Assembly (NCBI GenBank): GCA_949152475.1
Contig: OX424555.1
Span: forward strand, 58,013,977 to 58,077,976
DNA from: Terebella lapidaria
Taxonomy: Eukaryota; Annelida; Polychaeta; Terebellida; Terebellidae
Direction of reading: 5' to 3'
DNA length: 64,000 nucleotides
A program made the position numbers and the translations under genes. Position 1 is the first letter of the stretch; every line of letters begins with the position of its first letter. The notes below the pieces were generated by a model. It was not told where the DNA came from, did no database searches, and saw only the letters and a program-made list of their open reading frames with translations. Positions 48,001 to 60,700 of this stretch are shown piece after piece.

Positions 48001-51000
48001 ACATTGCCTATTTGCCCTATAATCCTGAAATTCTTATTGTTCAACCTGTGATATTACAGAGATATTACATGGGCATGATAAACATTGATTATCATTTGCA
48101 TCCACAATGTTCCGCTTTGAATAATGAAAGATGTCATGCTTGCGTCAGGCAACAAAAATCCTCTGCATGGGATGGCGTGAAGGTCAAGGCACGTAAAGGA
48201 CTGGCCTCTTGGTGCCTTTATGAACTTGTCGGGGTTGACAATAAAGTCCAGTTGATGTAGTTGTGAAGATGAAGCCACTCAGTTGAGGACTATCTTACTG
48301 GAAATTACCATTATCCAGTAGTGGTGCTGGGCAAAATGCTATGAACAAGTTGACAGCACATTAAACTGTATATGATGAATGTAACACCTGAATACTGTAT
48401 AATTTCTTTTGGAGTAGTGTTTGAATGATCTACATCTACAAGAAATTAGATTACTTGGAAAAACAGTGCTATGTTCTCCATGTACAAAGCTGACACAAAA
48501 TTGATTTGTGCATGACACTGTCTACACACAATTCTTTATCATATCCGGCTAAGACTGTATATATATATATATTATAGCCGGAACTGCAGATGAAATCCAC
48601 GAAACCTAACCAAATGTAATAAAGGAACGTGGCATGTTTTGGACAGATCAATTGGGTCTTACATATTTGCAGATGTGGAACCAGTACATCAAGTTCTGAT
48701 TTTGATTAATCATCGTTTCCGATAGTTTTGATTGGAATGGAAATAAGATATTTTGAAAAGACCTCAATTCACATGTGGTGCATGGCAAATAAAAACATTT
48801 ACACGCTCAAGTATATTACCATCCAAATTGGAATAAAACACGTTATCAATACGTAATCTGAACCTACTGATGATGATGATTATCATTTCCCTCACAGTGG
48901 ATCACGTTTAATGTGTGAAGGCAGGTTTACATCTAACACGAGAAACTCGTAATGAAGTCAAGATCAAGGAATGCAGGCCTTGTGGTGTACTAATGAATAT
49001 CAACGTTGACAATAGAAATGCTTTTGAAGCAACATTTCCAGATTCTCGCCATTGTCCTGAATAGACGTGATTCGGTCAAATCTGCTGAACTCATGAGTAA
49101 GTATATTGCAATGCACATTCATGGACTGATATACTTACCATGATACAGTGCATCGAAGCTGTATCGTGATTATCCGGCAGTAAAGTTTGAACATACAGAA
49201 AACAATTCATGATGTGAACGAATTGTTTACATTTTGCAATAATGCTATCAAAGATACAATTTGACATAATCATGGTTTCCAAAAGTTTTGAAGTTTATTT
49301 TGTGGATAACTCTTTATTTGCTATCGTGAAGTCAGATTCATTTATCTCTTTCATATATGTTAAATGTTACAGATTGACTCAAATGCAGTGTGTTTGTCTA
49401 TCCATACCACAACACCAAATGGGGTTAAGTATATCAGAAATTTGCACGAAATGGGAATATTGTGGTATCTGTTTAGGAGAGTGTTCGAGCGGGGTTCCAT
49501 GTTGCACCGGTACTCGACAAAATCATACAAACATATGGTTTGTGTCTTCTCGAAGGTTGTGTCACGGACCTTTGACACAAACACCTTTACTGTTCGTCAG
49601 TCATAGTCATTCCAACACATACAAAGTAATAAGGCGCATGGGGTACACATATGACAAAAAACTAAAAAAAAACTCGAGCCCTCCTATGGTAATATTGTTG
49701 TTTGTATTCTATGACATATATTAGGTGATTGAAGGTCTAAGGCGTATGATTATATGCTTTTTGGTGGGAAAACGGGAAATATGGTCTCGTGTTTAATTCG
49801 TCCTGGTTATGGTATGAAGATTGATGATCATAGCGACCTGGCATTAGTTGGCGTACCCGGGACATTTTTCCTGATAAAGTTGGGTGGTATCGTACAAATG
49901 AATGTGAGGGAAACACTCCCAAAGTGGGAAATTACAAAATCTCCACACATGGCAAAGTACACGTGTAGTGCTATCAGCATAAATATGACATGCACAACAT
50001 ACATTACTTTGTTACCATATGACATATGGAATAACCGACACAAAACTCTTACCGACCTTAATTTCAAGTCATCTCCAATCCATTAGCGTGTGTATATTGT
50101 CCAATAGTTCCCATTGAATGATGTATCGTGGTAGATTTCCATCAGGCAACAAAAAAACATCTTCTTAATAGAATGAAGGTCAAGAAAAATGTGATACTAA
50201 TACTTCAATGAAGACCAATGTTTTATAAAATCGAGTTGGTGAAGATCACGACGACGCAACCATTGTCACTATGGCGAACTTCATTACCACTGTCATTATT
50301 GAGTAGTGTGGACGCAGAAAGGAGACAACACCACTCACCATACGGAAACACTAGTTATGAATAACCAAGTTTTTCGCATCTATGTGGCTATCACAATAAC
50401 ATGTATTAGGTAGGTATTGTTCATTGATCACAAATATTTAACTATGTTAAAATTAAGACTTCTGAAGGTATTTACAATTATTTGTTTTCTGTACATTCAG
50501 GTTATTATGGTTTATTCTTCCCCATTTCTCTTCGCTTTTTATAAATTGATTAACAGTATTAATACATTGAAAAGAAAACTAATTTTCTGCTCATACAATC
50601 CCTCTTTCGATTGTCAAAAATGATAGATAATGCGTTTTGGCTGCCATAAATGTATGGCTATTTGTAGCGGCAGAATGAAGTGACGTACTCATTTAATGTC
50701 TAGTCAGAGTAGGACAAACTACATCGTCGTGCATAATATAGCTAAAGTTGAGCTAAAGTTATTCGAGAATCAGACTTGACTGGATAAATTTACTAAATGT
50801 TCAAAGATGCACTTGCAAGCAGAGGAACCATGCAGATAAAACGCTGGAATTTGCTTCAGTGTGAGCTCCCACGCATCTCAATCATATTGGTTTCATATTT
50901 CATTTTATGGAAAACGTCACAGGGACAGACTGAGTAATGTGGTCATTTGAGGGTCATCTAAGTACCTGGCGTTGAAGATCGATTGTGTCTATTTATATCC

Positions 51001-53252
51001 TGCTTAGGGGGATAAAGCAAGCTTCGAATCTTCGGAAATGTGATTTTAGGGGTAGTTTATTGGTGATTATATATGACAAACGATATGAAACCTTTTGGGT
51101 ACTTTCCATTCATGGCACCAGGAAACAATGTTGATTCTCCTACACTAATGACATCTATGTTTGAATATCTGTAGCGTTACCTACAGGTCAGGTATTCTTA
51201 CATTCTTACATGCAGTTTACATTCCAATTCAAACAATTTTTTATTGAAAATAGTGGGGTGACCGTGAGTATATGAGCAAAACCGGATAGCAATTCTATCG
51301 AATCACATTTATTTACTTGCCTCAGATTCGAAACCAAGCAGTTGAATTTATGCCCTCGAACACCAATCCAGTGATATTACATGTGTAATGATAATCATCA
51401 ACCCCACACTGTTCCCCTTGAATATTGAACAATGACAAAATTGCAGGTGTCAGAAAGCCCATACCTGAGTGAAGGTCACGGCAAGTGAAGGACTGGTTTC
51501 GTGGTGTAATAAAGAACATCGGGGTTGACAATAAAGTTCAGTTGATGCAATTGTGAAGGTGATGCCACTCAGTTAAGGGCAACCGGAAATTACCATTATC
51601 CAGTAGTCTTGATGAACCAAATCCGCAGAGGTATGAACAAGTTGACTTTCTCTTGGAGCAGCGTTATTAGAATGAAAAAAACATGTCCAAAATAAAATGT
51701 GAATTGTCTTTGTGTATAAATCCATGCAAATACGTTCATCTGACGAGTTCTGGTATCAGTGGCAGAATATACACAAAGTGAAGCTCACAGTGTAAAACAT
51801 GGTGACAAAAACGGATTTGTGCACGAAACTGTCTAGACACAAGTCTTTATCATATCCTGCTATGATTCTATATCGCCGGGACTACAGACGAAACCAAATG
51901 TATTAATGTGGTGTGACGTGTTTGTCACAGATCAATTGGCTAGCACACTTTTGCAGATGTGGAACCAATACATCGCCTGAAATATGCCCTGATGACCAAG
52001 TACAAAAACCACACCACAAAAGGTATAATGTAAAAGAATCATTTACATTTCGCAGCAATGTACCAGTTCTAACACGAATCAAGTTCTGCTTTGAATTAAT
52101 CATCGTTTCAGATATGTTTGAATGGAATTGAATATTTTCAAAAGTTCATATCGCAAGTCGTATGTGGTGTTCAATATATAGCACAGCAAGCAAAAACCTA
52201 TACAAAATCAAGTACATGTATATTACTATACAACATGGAATAAGCCACATAAACAATAGGTAATCTGAACCTGCTGATATTTGCATCAAAATAGCCGTGT
52301 ATAATGGTCATGTGCCTCACAATGGTTTCGTTTTATAATGTGTAATGACAGCTTTACATCCAACAACAGAAAGTCTCTACTCGTAATGGAGTCAAGGTTA
52401 AAAGACTGGCCTTGTGGTCTCTGAAGGGTCTCTTATGAATCACTCTATATTTGTTATTGAAGGTAGACTCAATTATCTTTTTCATTTAAATTGGATGTGA
52501 ACGATTCAGCTATGTGTATTTTTTTTTATCTGCACTAGAACACTGGATGGGATTAAGTCGATCGGAAATTTGCACAAAGTGGGAATATTGTGGTAAGAAA
52601 TTGTATTCCTTTCCAGGAAGGTGCTCAAATCAAATCATACAAAAATATGGTTTGTGTAATTTTAAACAAGGCATCATGGAGGACACCTAAACACAGTTTC
52701 TGTTCATCAATCACATTAGACACAATAATCAATAACATCGACAAAAGGACATATAAAAGAACACAAATTAACTTAATTTTAAGACATGACGGTCAGTAAG
52801 GACAAACCACTAAAAAAACATCCTATGACAAACAACATAATTATATCGGATCAATGGATATATATCTAAAATATAAGATAAGTTTCTAAAATATCAATTG
52901 CTCAACATGGATGGCCAGTGCCAAATTCAAGAAGAATGGAACATGGATGTTCTGTAAAGCATCAAAATCTCAAAGGAGACTGTTCGGTCCAGTAGCTGCC
53001 CTACATGATACAGTGAGCCCTACATCAATAGATATGCAACCAAAATATCAAATATCCTGGCAATGATAGATCACGCAAAACCTGTCATTTGCTAGATTGG
53101 GATGAAGAAGCTAGTTTTGCACAGACCACGGAATGCTGTCAAAAGTGTGCATTCAAGGAATGTGGTCACTCAAATAAATACAAGATAACAAATCACTGGC
53201 ATTCAGCGCAGGTGTTGTTTTGTTGATCTATTTACTATATGTGCCACACGGT

Positions 53253-53283
<31 letters not shown>

Positions 53284-55630
53284 TCACAGTGTGGTGATGT
53301 CAGATCAAAAACGGTCCTTTCCGAGTGTGAAACGGGAAATGTAGCTTTATTATGCGTGATCCGTTCTTGTTACAGTATGAATATTGATGGTCTTAGCGAC
53401 CTGAGATTAGTTAGCGTGCTCTGGACATTTTTCATCATCATTGTTGATGAAATTGCATGGATAAAAATGCTGTGAAGGAAACATTCCTGATGGGGAATTA
53501 CGAATATCCCGCACATTGCAATTTACACATGTTGTGCTATAAACTTAAGTATAGCATTCAACATACATTAGTTTGTTACCATACAACCCCTGAAATAAAA
53601 CAAGAGATTACTCTTCCCCGACCTCGATATCAACTCATCTCCAATCCATTAGTGTTTCTATATTAGACTTGTATGATGACCACCCCTTCTTCCACAATAA
53701 CTCCCTTTCAATGATGTATCATGACAGGCTTGTATCAGGCAACAAAAACTGTCTGCACGTAATGGAGTGGAGGTCAAGGTGAATGAGTGACTGGTGCGCC
53801 AGTGAATAACAATGGAACGAGAGGAAGTCCTGAAAATGCAGCTATTGTGACAAAGGTCTTCATGCAGTGGAGTGAACATAACAAAGTGACAGCAATACGC
53901 ATGCTCGCTATGGAACATCACTGTTCTTGGGATTCATAATAAGTGGTATTTTGTTGTGCAGGAGATGCTTGCTCCTGTACTATACATTCAAATGATGTGC
54001 GTGTGTGTTTGGAAAAAGTGTAACACTGTACACCATCTGCCAAAACATGCATATTGCAGTTAATTTTGTCCAGGAATACACTCTATCTTCCTTGCTGTCT
54101 ATCCAATTGAGTGTCGGTGTAAATCTTCCATTCAATATAGAGTCACCAGACAAGAAAGGATCATGTCGCTCTTAGTGAAGGCACTGAACGGTATAAATAT
54201 ACCTTTGGTGATGGTTCCAATAATAAAATCATGCACTAGTGCATTGAATACAGTCGGGGGTCAGTTGCTCGCATTTCGTGTCAGTGATGTGCAGAATTAT
54301 TTTGATAAGTGTGCAGTCACACAGCAAATTCGCTAAATATTTGTTAAACAATATCGGTTCAATATTTCAAGTGTTACAAATAGCAACGGATCAGTCTATT
54401 GTAAGCCGTAGGAGATTTTTGAAACAGCAGATACTGTTGTAATATGCTATAAAGATTCATGACTTCAGCCAGATTTCATTCGTTGGTATACAGGCAATTA
54501 TACTCAAATCTATGAGTACAATAGCTTAATTATTAAAACATTGCTTATCATGTTTTGTTCGGTGTGTCAGGGGAAATGTTCAGGAGTAACACTACTTATA
54601 AACAACTGTGAATCAACAACTCTCCACATATTAATATCTTCAGATCTAGCCCATGACGGACAATTGTTTTTATTTGGAAAATCAGAACATGCCGCCAATT
54701 GATGTACAAAAATACACATACACTCACAAACGGTAAGCACTTATTTACAAACATTGCACGTTAGGCAGTCAGATTCAAATATCAACAATATTTACACGAA
54801 AGTGTACACAATATCACAAGGGGTTATAGTTCATCCGTTGAGTTGTTGTCACGACATCTGCATTGGTGAGGCAGTCCATAACATTATGATGGCAAGAGCA
54901 AAGGATTTAACGTTACGTCAAAAACGCCCACGGCAACCGTTCGGTCCAGTAGCTACCATATATATGTGATACCAGTAATACATCGAAAGACTGATGGCAA
55001 TATGCAATCATCATATTATGTCCTTGCAATGATTGATCACAAAACCTTCCATTTGCTATATCTGGGATGGAGAAGCTAATGCATGGCAAATACTTTTACC
55101 AGGGGTCAATGTCAGTTTTGCACAGAACACGGAATGCCATCAAAACTGTGTCCTGAAGGAATGTGGTCACTCAACTACGAAATAACAAAACATTCCTATG
55201 TGCAGTTCTGTAGGCTTATTTATTCTATGTGCCCAACGGCAGCCATACAATAATACATAACGTTCGATCATTGATGGTGATTTTTGTTGTTTATACGTCA
55301 TTGCCCTACAAGTGAAGCTCGGATAATAGGTGGTGATATCAGATTAAAAGTTATCTTTTACGAGGGAGTAACGGGGAATGTAGCTTTTAATGGGTGATCC
55401 GTTCTGGTTACAGTATGAATATTGATGGTCGTAGCGACCTGAGATTAGTTGGCGTACCGGGGACATTTTTCATCATCATTGTTGATGAAATTGCTTGGAT
55501 ATGTGGCTGTGAAGGAAACATTCCTAACGGAGGATAACAAATATTCCGCACATTGCAAATTACACACGTTTTGCTACAAACACCTATATAGCATTCAACG
55601 TACAAAATAGTTTGTTACCATATAGTCCAT
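45070..55630. repeat. Degenerate dispersed repeat, right block part 2
   Basis: Further diverged units: 'gttggagatcgattgtgtct' at 45930, a variant near 50972, 'aggcaacaaaa' after 'atgcttgcgtc' near 48147 and again near 53725, and 'gtatgaatattgatggtc' near 53375 and 55412 (variant at 49813). A duplicated ~50-bp scrap ('gcatcatcaaaatctgactg') is at 46515 and 46876. No gene is supported. The 160-codon open frame at 49242-49724 has no recognisable domain and lies across repeat anchors. Confidence 0.65.
53251..53284. repeat. AT/TATACA microsatellite
   Basis: The sequence 'gtatacatatatacatatat' is followed by pure (AT) dinucleotides up to 53284. It lies in the dispersed repeat. Confidence 0.95.
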
Positions 55631-55754
55631 GAGCCAATTTTGAAAAAGACCATTATTTTTCAATTTCGTTGCACCCCAGAAGGGACCAACATTGTTTGGT
55701 ATCATTGGAAAGGTATGACTCTCCAGCTAACGAAAATCATATTTTTTAGTATGT

Positions 55755-56545
55755 TGGCTTGATCGTTACCATGGTAACGGACTTCAAGTGACATATACTA
55801 GAAAATGACTAATTTTGAGGAAAATAATGCAAAATCTGTGATCAAATGCACATTCTGTTTTCTTGACTGTTGTCTAGGCTATATACATCAATTCCAACAT
55901 GCAGACTCAGTATCTATAAAGTTATAAATTAGGCATGAATGTTGGTTGAAAATCGATACTGCAGTTGTCAAGGTGACATATTTATATGTGATTCCAACCA
56001 TTTCTGATATCCCCAAAACAAGAACATATTTTTGACAAATGTTTTTAGTACACGTCATGAATTACCTGATGGAAGATCATATTAACACAGTTATGAAATA
56101 TATACATATATAATATATACTGTATAATCGATATGCCCAGTATTAGAGATTTCTGTCTCTCGGTTGCCATGGTAACAGATCCGGTGCAAAATATGGAAAA
56201 ACGGTATCACACAGCTACTGGTTGTCAAAATAGCTCACGAAAACACATTGTGATATAGTACATGTGATATCACTTCATTATACTAGCAAAAATACACATT
56301 ATGGCCAAAAAATATTATTAATTTAAAACGTTGTTTATGTGACGTCATAATCCAACATGGCTGCCGTTGTTTAAGGTATCTTCTGTGATATGTGTTTCAG
56401 TCAATATCTCAGTCTCTGGTCAATGTACAATGACAATATCAGTGTCTAAACCCATGTTTTAAGGGTCGACGATTCCGATGAATGCAATATTGAAAAGAAT
56501 TCGCGAACCAGTTTCCTGATAAACCCGATTAGTGTATGTAATTTG
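55755..56545. repeat. Left long inverted repeat of element D
   Basis: This is inverted relative to 63187-63964. Local differences include an extra A/T-rich stretch ('tatacatatataatatatac') in this arm. It contains CCATGGTAACG palindromes near both ends and CpG-poor, A/T-rich DNA otherwise. A poly-G tract (56609-56626) lies just inside it. Confidence 0.9.
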
Positions 56546-56629
56546 TTGATGAATAGGATAAACATATTGAATACCATACTCTCCGAGTATTCAATTCGTG
56601 ACAGTGACGGGTGGGGGGGGGGGGGGGCT

Positions 56630-57700
56630 GGCGTGGCGATGATCATGATGATGAACCTAAATCACTTTCGTAAAGTGTATCAGTATTTGTATATAATGAA
56701 GTAAAAAAAAGGACTTTCTAACATCTACCATATTTCCATCCATCTACTCTGTGTTGAATCTATTGGAAAAGTATAACACTATATATGTATTATGTATATA
56801 TCCATGTACATAGGCCTATATATACATGTACATGAATTTACATATCCAAATACCAATTGAGGTATACCGTATTAGGAACTGGCTTACCTGAATGGTAGAC
56901 ACCAATCAACATGATGAGAGTTTGTTGTTACCATGGCCACCATTGTCAATTTGTGACATGATCAAAGATTTTCTATTGATCCTGTATGATCAATAAAAAA
57001 GGTACATTTGGCGGTGTCTAGAAACCAACTGCGGACATGTTTTAGAGTATGGCAATGGTGGAACAAAGGGATTCTCTTCAGATACATGGACAGAACAATA
57101 GGATGTACAGTCCTCTGTGATATTCAGTGGGGTAAGTAGGAATGTTTACTGTATCCCCCGCACAAAGTTTTCTCAGATACTATGGACCTGTGTATGTTAC
57201 ACCACATCTGTGTCGTCAGTGGAGGTTTTCTTGTAACCGTTTTCAAGAGCACCAATCTCACAAAATTTTATTTCATTTGATTTGCGAGTAGAAGCTAGTC
57301 ATTATCTTACTGTAAAGTCAAAATTATTACCATACCTGTTGTTATAACTTTGATATTAACCATGGAAAATAACGGAACGATATTGCACAGTGTTCTGCAT
57401 ACAGCGATAATCCATATTCGTATTCTTGACGACAAATTGATAGGGATATATTTCCGGATTTTCATCCTAGTATTTCACTATAGATCTATACATGTTTATG
57501 TTTCAATTCCCTATACACTCGGAACACTGATGAGAGAAAAAACAATATATCTAGCCTTGATCACGTGAAGTTGCATACTAGTACATACATGTAGGTGCTT
57601 TAAAATATTTCGATTTAACAACATATAGGCTACACTGAACTATGTAAAACTGTAGCATTGGTCTATGACACTACACCATTTTTCAATTGGCCACATTCAG
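56630..57700. other. Element D 5' interior, no exon identified
   Basis: This stretch must hold the promoter and the first exon of the downstream gene if the gene is complete. I found no convincing initiator exon. A strong-looking donor (GGG|GTAAGT at 57131) is preceded by frames with stops. An ATG frame at 57362-57568 has no splice-compatible donor in the right phase. Confidence 0.5.
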
Positions 57701-60700
57701 TCTAAGTGTTGGACTGCAAGACATACACTTGTCCTGCCATAAACGTTCAATTCCCACTGCATCTGAAGATGAACCAATCCCAGAGAAACGTGCAACGAGA
57801 GCTAATATCATCTCGAGAGACCTCACGAAGTGCATATTCTGTCAAGCCATTACATACGTTAAGACTCATGCGGGCAGCAGAAATGCAGAGTCCCTCATCA
57901 CATGTCACTCACAAGAAATAACTACAACAATAGAGAGAGCTGCGGAATCACGAAATGATGAAGATCTGCTGTTTGTAACCAGAAGCCTGCATGCAATTAC
58001 AAATATTAGGTAAAGATATCACAACATTTTAAATGCGTTTGGCTTGTAAAAGTGCTTCACCGCGAATATCTTACCGGTATTTAGTAAAGACACGTGAAAA
58101 AAGTTTTACTGTTCCCTTGACTCTAATAGGTATCACAAGAGTTGTTACAGACGGTACACCAACAGGCAAGCATTAGAGCGTCTCAAACAGCCAAAGGAAG
58201 GACGAACTGCCAGTCCCTATGATGCTGCATTCGAAGTCATACGGGTCATCATTGACACAGAAATCATTCAGAATCTCAAAGTGATGAGAATGGCTGATCT
58301 ACTCGAAAAATTCAAAGATTTCCTCCAAGATGTTGGCATCCAGTCTGACTACCGGGCCGAGAAGTTGAAAAAACGAATCGTGGGTTGTTATGGAGAACAA
58401 TTGTCATTTTGGCATCCCACAAATCGTGCCGAATCTGAAATGGTTTTCCTTTCAGATGTACCCAAAGGTCAGATTGTTGAGGTAGGCATGCGATCAACAG
58501 AATCCCTAATCGAAGATGACTGGAGTACAGAGAATGGTCCAGTTCAAGATTCAGAAACAAATTATTTACACCATGCTGCACTTATCATCAGACAGGCATT
58601 ACTAAATGTTAAATCAACGATTTCCAGCCCTATCAGACCCGAAGACATCGATGGCAGCAAAGTACCTGTGCCGATATCTGTGTACAATTTATTGGCTTGT
58701 ATTGTGCATGGTGACTGCCAGTACCAAGACATTGAACGTGTTTCTCTCCCAGAAAGCGAACACCGGCAAGTTCTCTCTATTAGCCAGGACCTCATACATG
58801 CTGTCAGTCGAGGGAGGGTGAAGACACAGAAGCATGTGGCTCTCCCATTCATCGTAAAGACTCTTGGTGGAAATACAGAAATCATCACCATTCTCAACAG
58901 AATGGGTCATGGATTGTCATACACTCAGCTTGAGGAGATGGAAACATCCCTTGCAATGTGTGTTGACAGACCGCAGTCCAGTTTACCAAGCAATTGTCAT
59001 CAGGACATATTTGGGACATTTTGCTGGGACAACAGTGACCTGAAAGAAGAGACACTTTCCGGGCGTGGAACGACACACTGTACTAGCGGCATAGTAGTAC
59101 AGAAGAAGACTACAGACACGCCGATATCTGCAGTATGTGATGTCGACTCTCAGAACAGCAAGAGTGTCAAAAACAACACTAGCACTCAGCGACTACGTTC
59201 CCTCGAACTGCAACCAAGCATCATGCCTACTTACCCAAAAACCCCACGAAGAGGTCCTGAAACACTGCACATTGATTTGGATATGCTGACAGCAAGAAGT
59301 CCTGAAAATGACTTGGCACAACGGAAGGACTTTGGTTGGTTTCTGTTGAGGCTGCAACCCAATGAAATGATGTTCCAACAATGTGACGTGAATTATGATC
59401 AACACATCCCCTGCTGGACAACCTTCAACAGGAATCTTCATGTTAATCTTGTTCCTTGTCAAAGTACCATCAGCTACTGCCCATCAATTGATGCTAGTCC
59501 AACAGAGCTGTCCACCGTCTATACTCTGTTGAGGAAATCGCTTTCCATGGCGGATGAGCTACACCAGCACGACTGTCCTGTTGTGTGCGATCAAGCAATC
59601 TACTCTAAACTCATGCAGATTATCTGGCAGCATCCTGCTGAGTTCGCCATAGTCGTTCCACGTCTGGGGTCATTCCACATCAGCTGTAGTTTCCTTAGTG
59701 TGATTGGTAAACGATTTGGGGATGCGGGGCTGGCTGACGTCTTGATCGAGAGTGGGGTGCTTGCATCTGGTAGCCTGAACGGAGTCATTCAAGGGAAGCA
59801 TTACAATAGAGCCATGCGCATGCACAAACTCCTGTATGAGGCTCTGGAGCGTATTCGTTGGAGGGAATTTGGCATCTGGATTGTGGATCACCCTGAGTAT
59901 ATGATCCCAGGGAAAGCCATCATGGAAGTTATCGAAGATATGCCAAAGGAAATGGATATCCAATCCTTTCAACAACTCCTTGACATGAAGGAATATGACC
60001 AGCTGATGCAGGCCTACTGCACATTCAAAAGCCACTACAATGGTCCGATGAAGATGTTCTGGGACAGCTACATGGAGATGGTATCCTTGCTGCTTCAGTT
60101 CACAAGAGCCACTCGCGAAGGAAATTGGGCATTGCACCTGAGCTGTGTTGCACAGATGATCCCTCATATGTTTGCATTCGACAATTTGAACTATGCTCGT
60201 TATCTTCTGGTTTACTGGGCTCAGATGTCAGAACTCCCAACAACCCATACCGAGGCCTATGAACATTTCTCTCATGGAGAGTTTGTGGTCCAGCAGAAAC
60301 AAAAATGTGGTTTCAGCCAAGTCGCCGTAGATCACACGATCGAACAGACTCTGAATCGCAGCCTAAAAACAAAAGGTGGCATAATCGGCTACAGTCTCAA
60401 GAAGGGTGCCGTGCACAGATGGATTCTAACATCTCATCTTCGCGCTGCTATCGTTGACAAATGCCGAGAGATGATGGGCATCGGAAATGAAGTCATACCG
60501 CAGAAGGAATCAACCAAACCACGACTGCAAAGAGATGAGAATGATGTCCATATGCTCATGAACACTATCCTTGCCTGGGGTAATCCATTCAAGGAATCTG
60601 ACGCACTGATTAGTCTAGCATCAGGCAGAGCTGCCGATGAGGACACGAAACTGGACCTGTGTGAAGCAGAGGCTAAGGGTAAATCAGCCATGTGTGTGTT

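Noticed and set aside
49242..49724. 160-codon plus-strand open frame
   Set aside because: It spans anchors of the dispersed repeat whose other copies are not open in this frame.
57362..57568. Candidate first exon of the element D nuclease gene
   Set aside because: It starts with ATG but has no donor in the phase required by the acceptor at 57700, and no zinc-finger-like residues.
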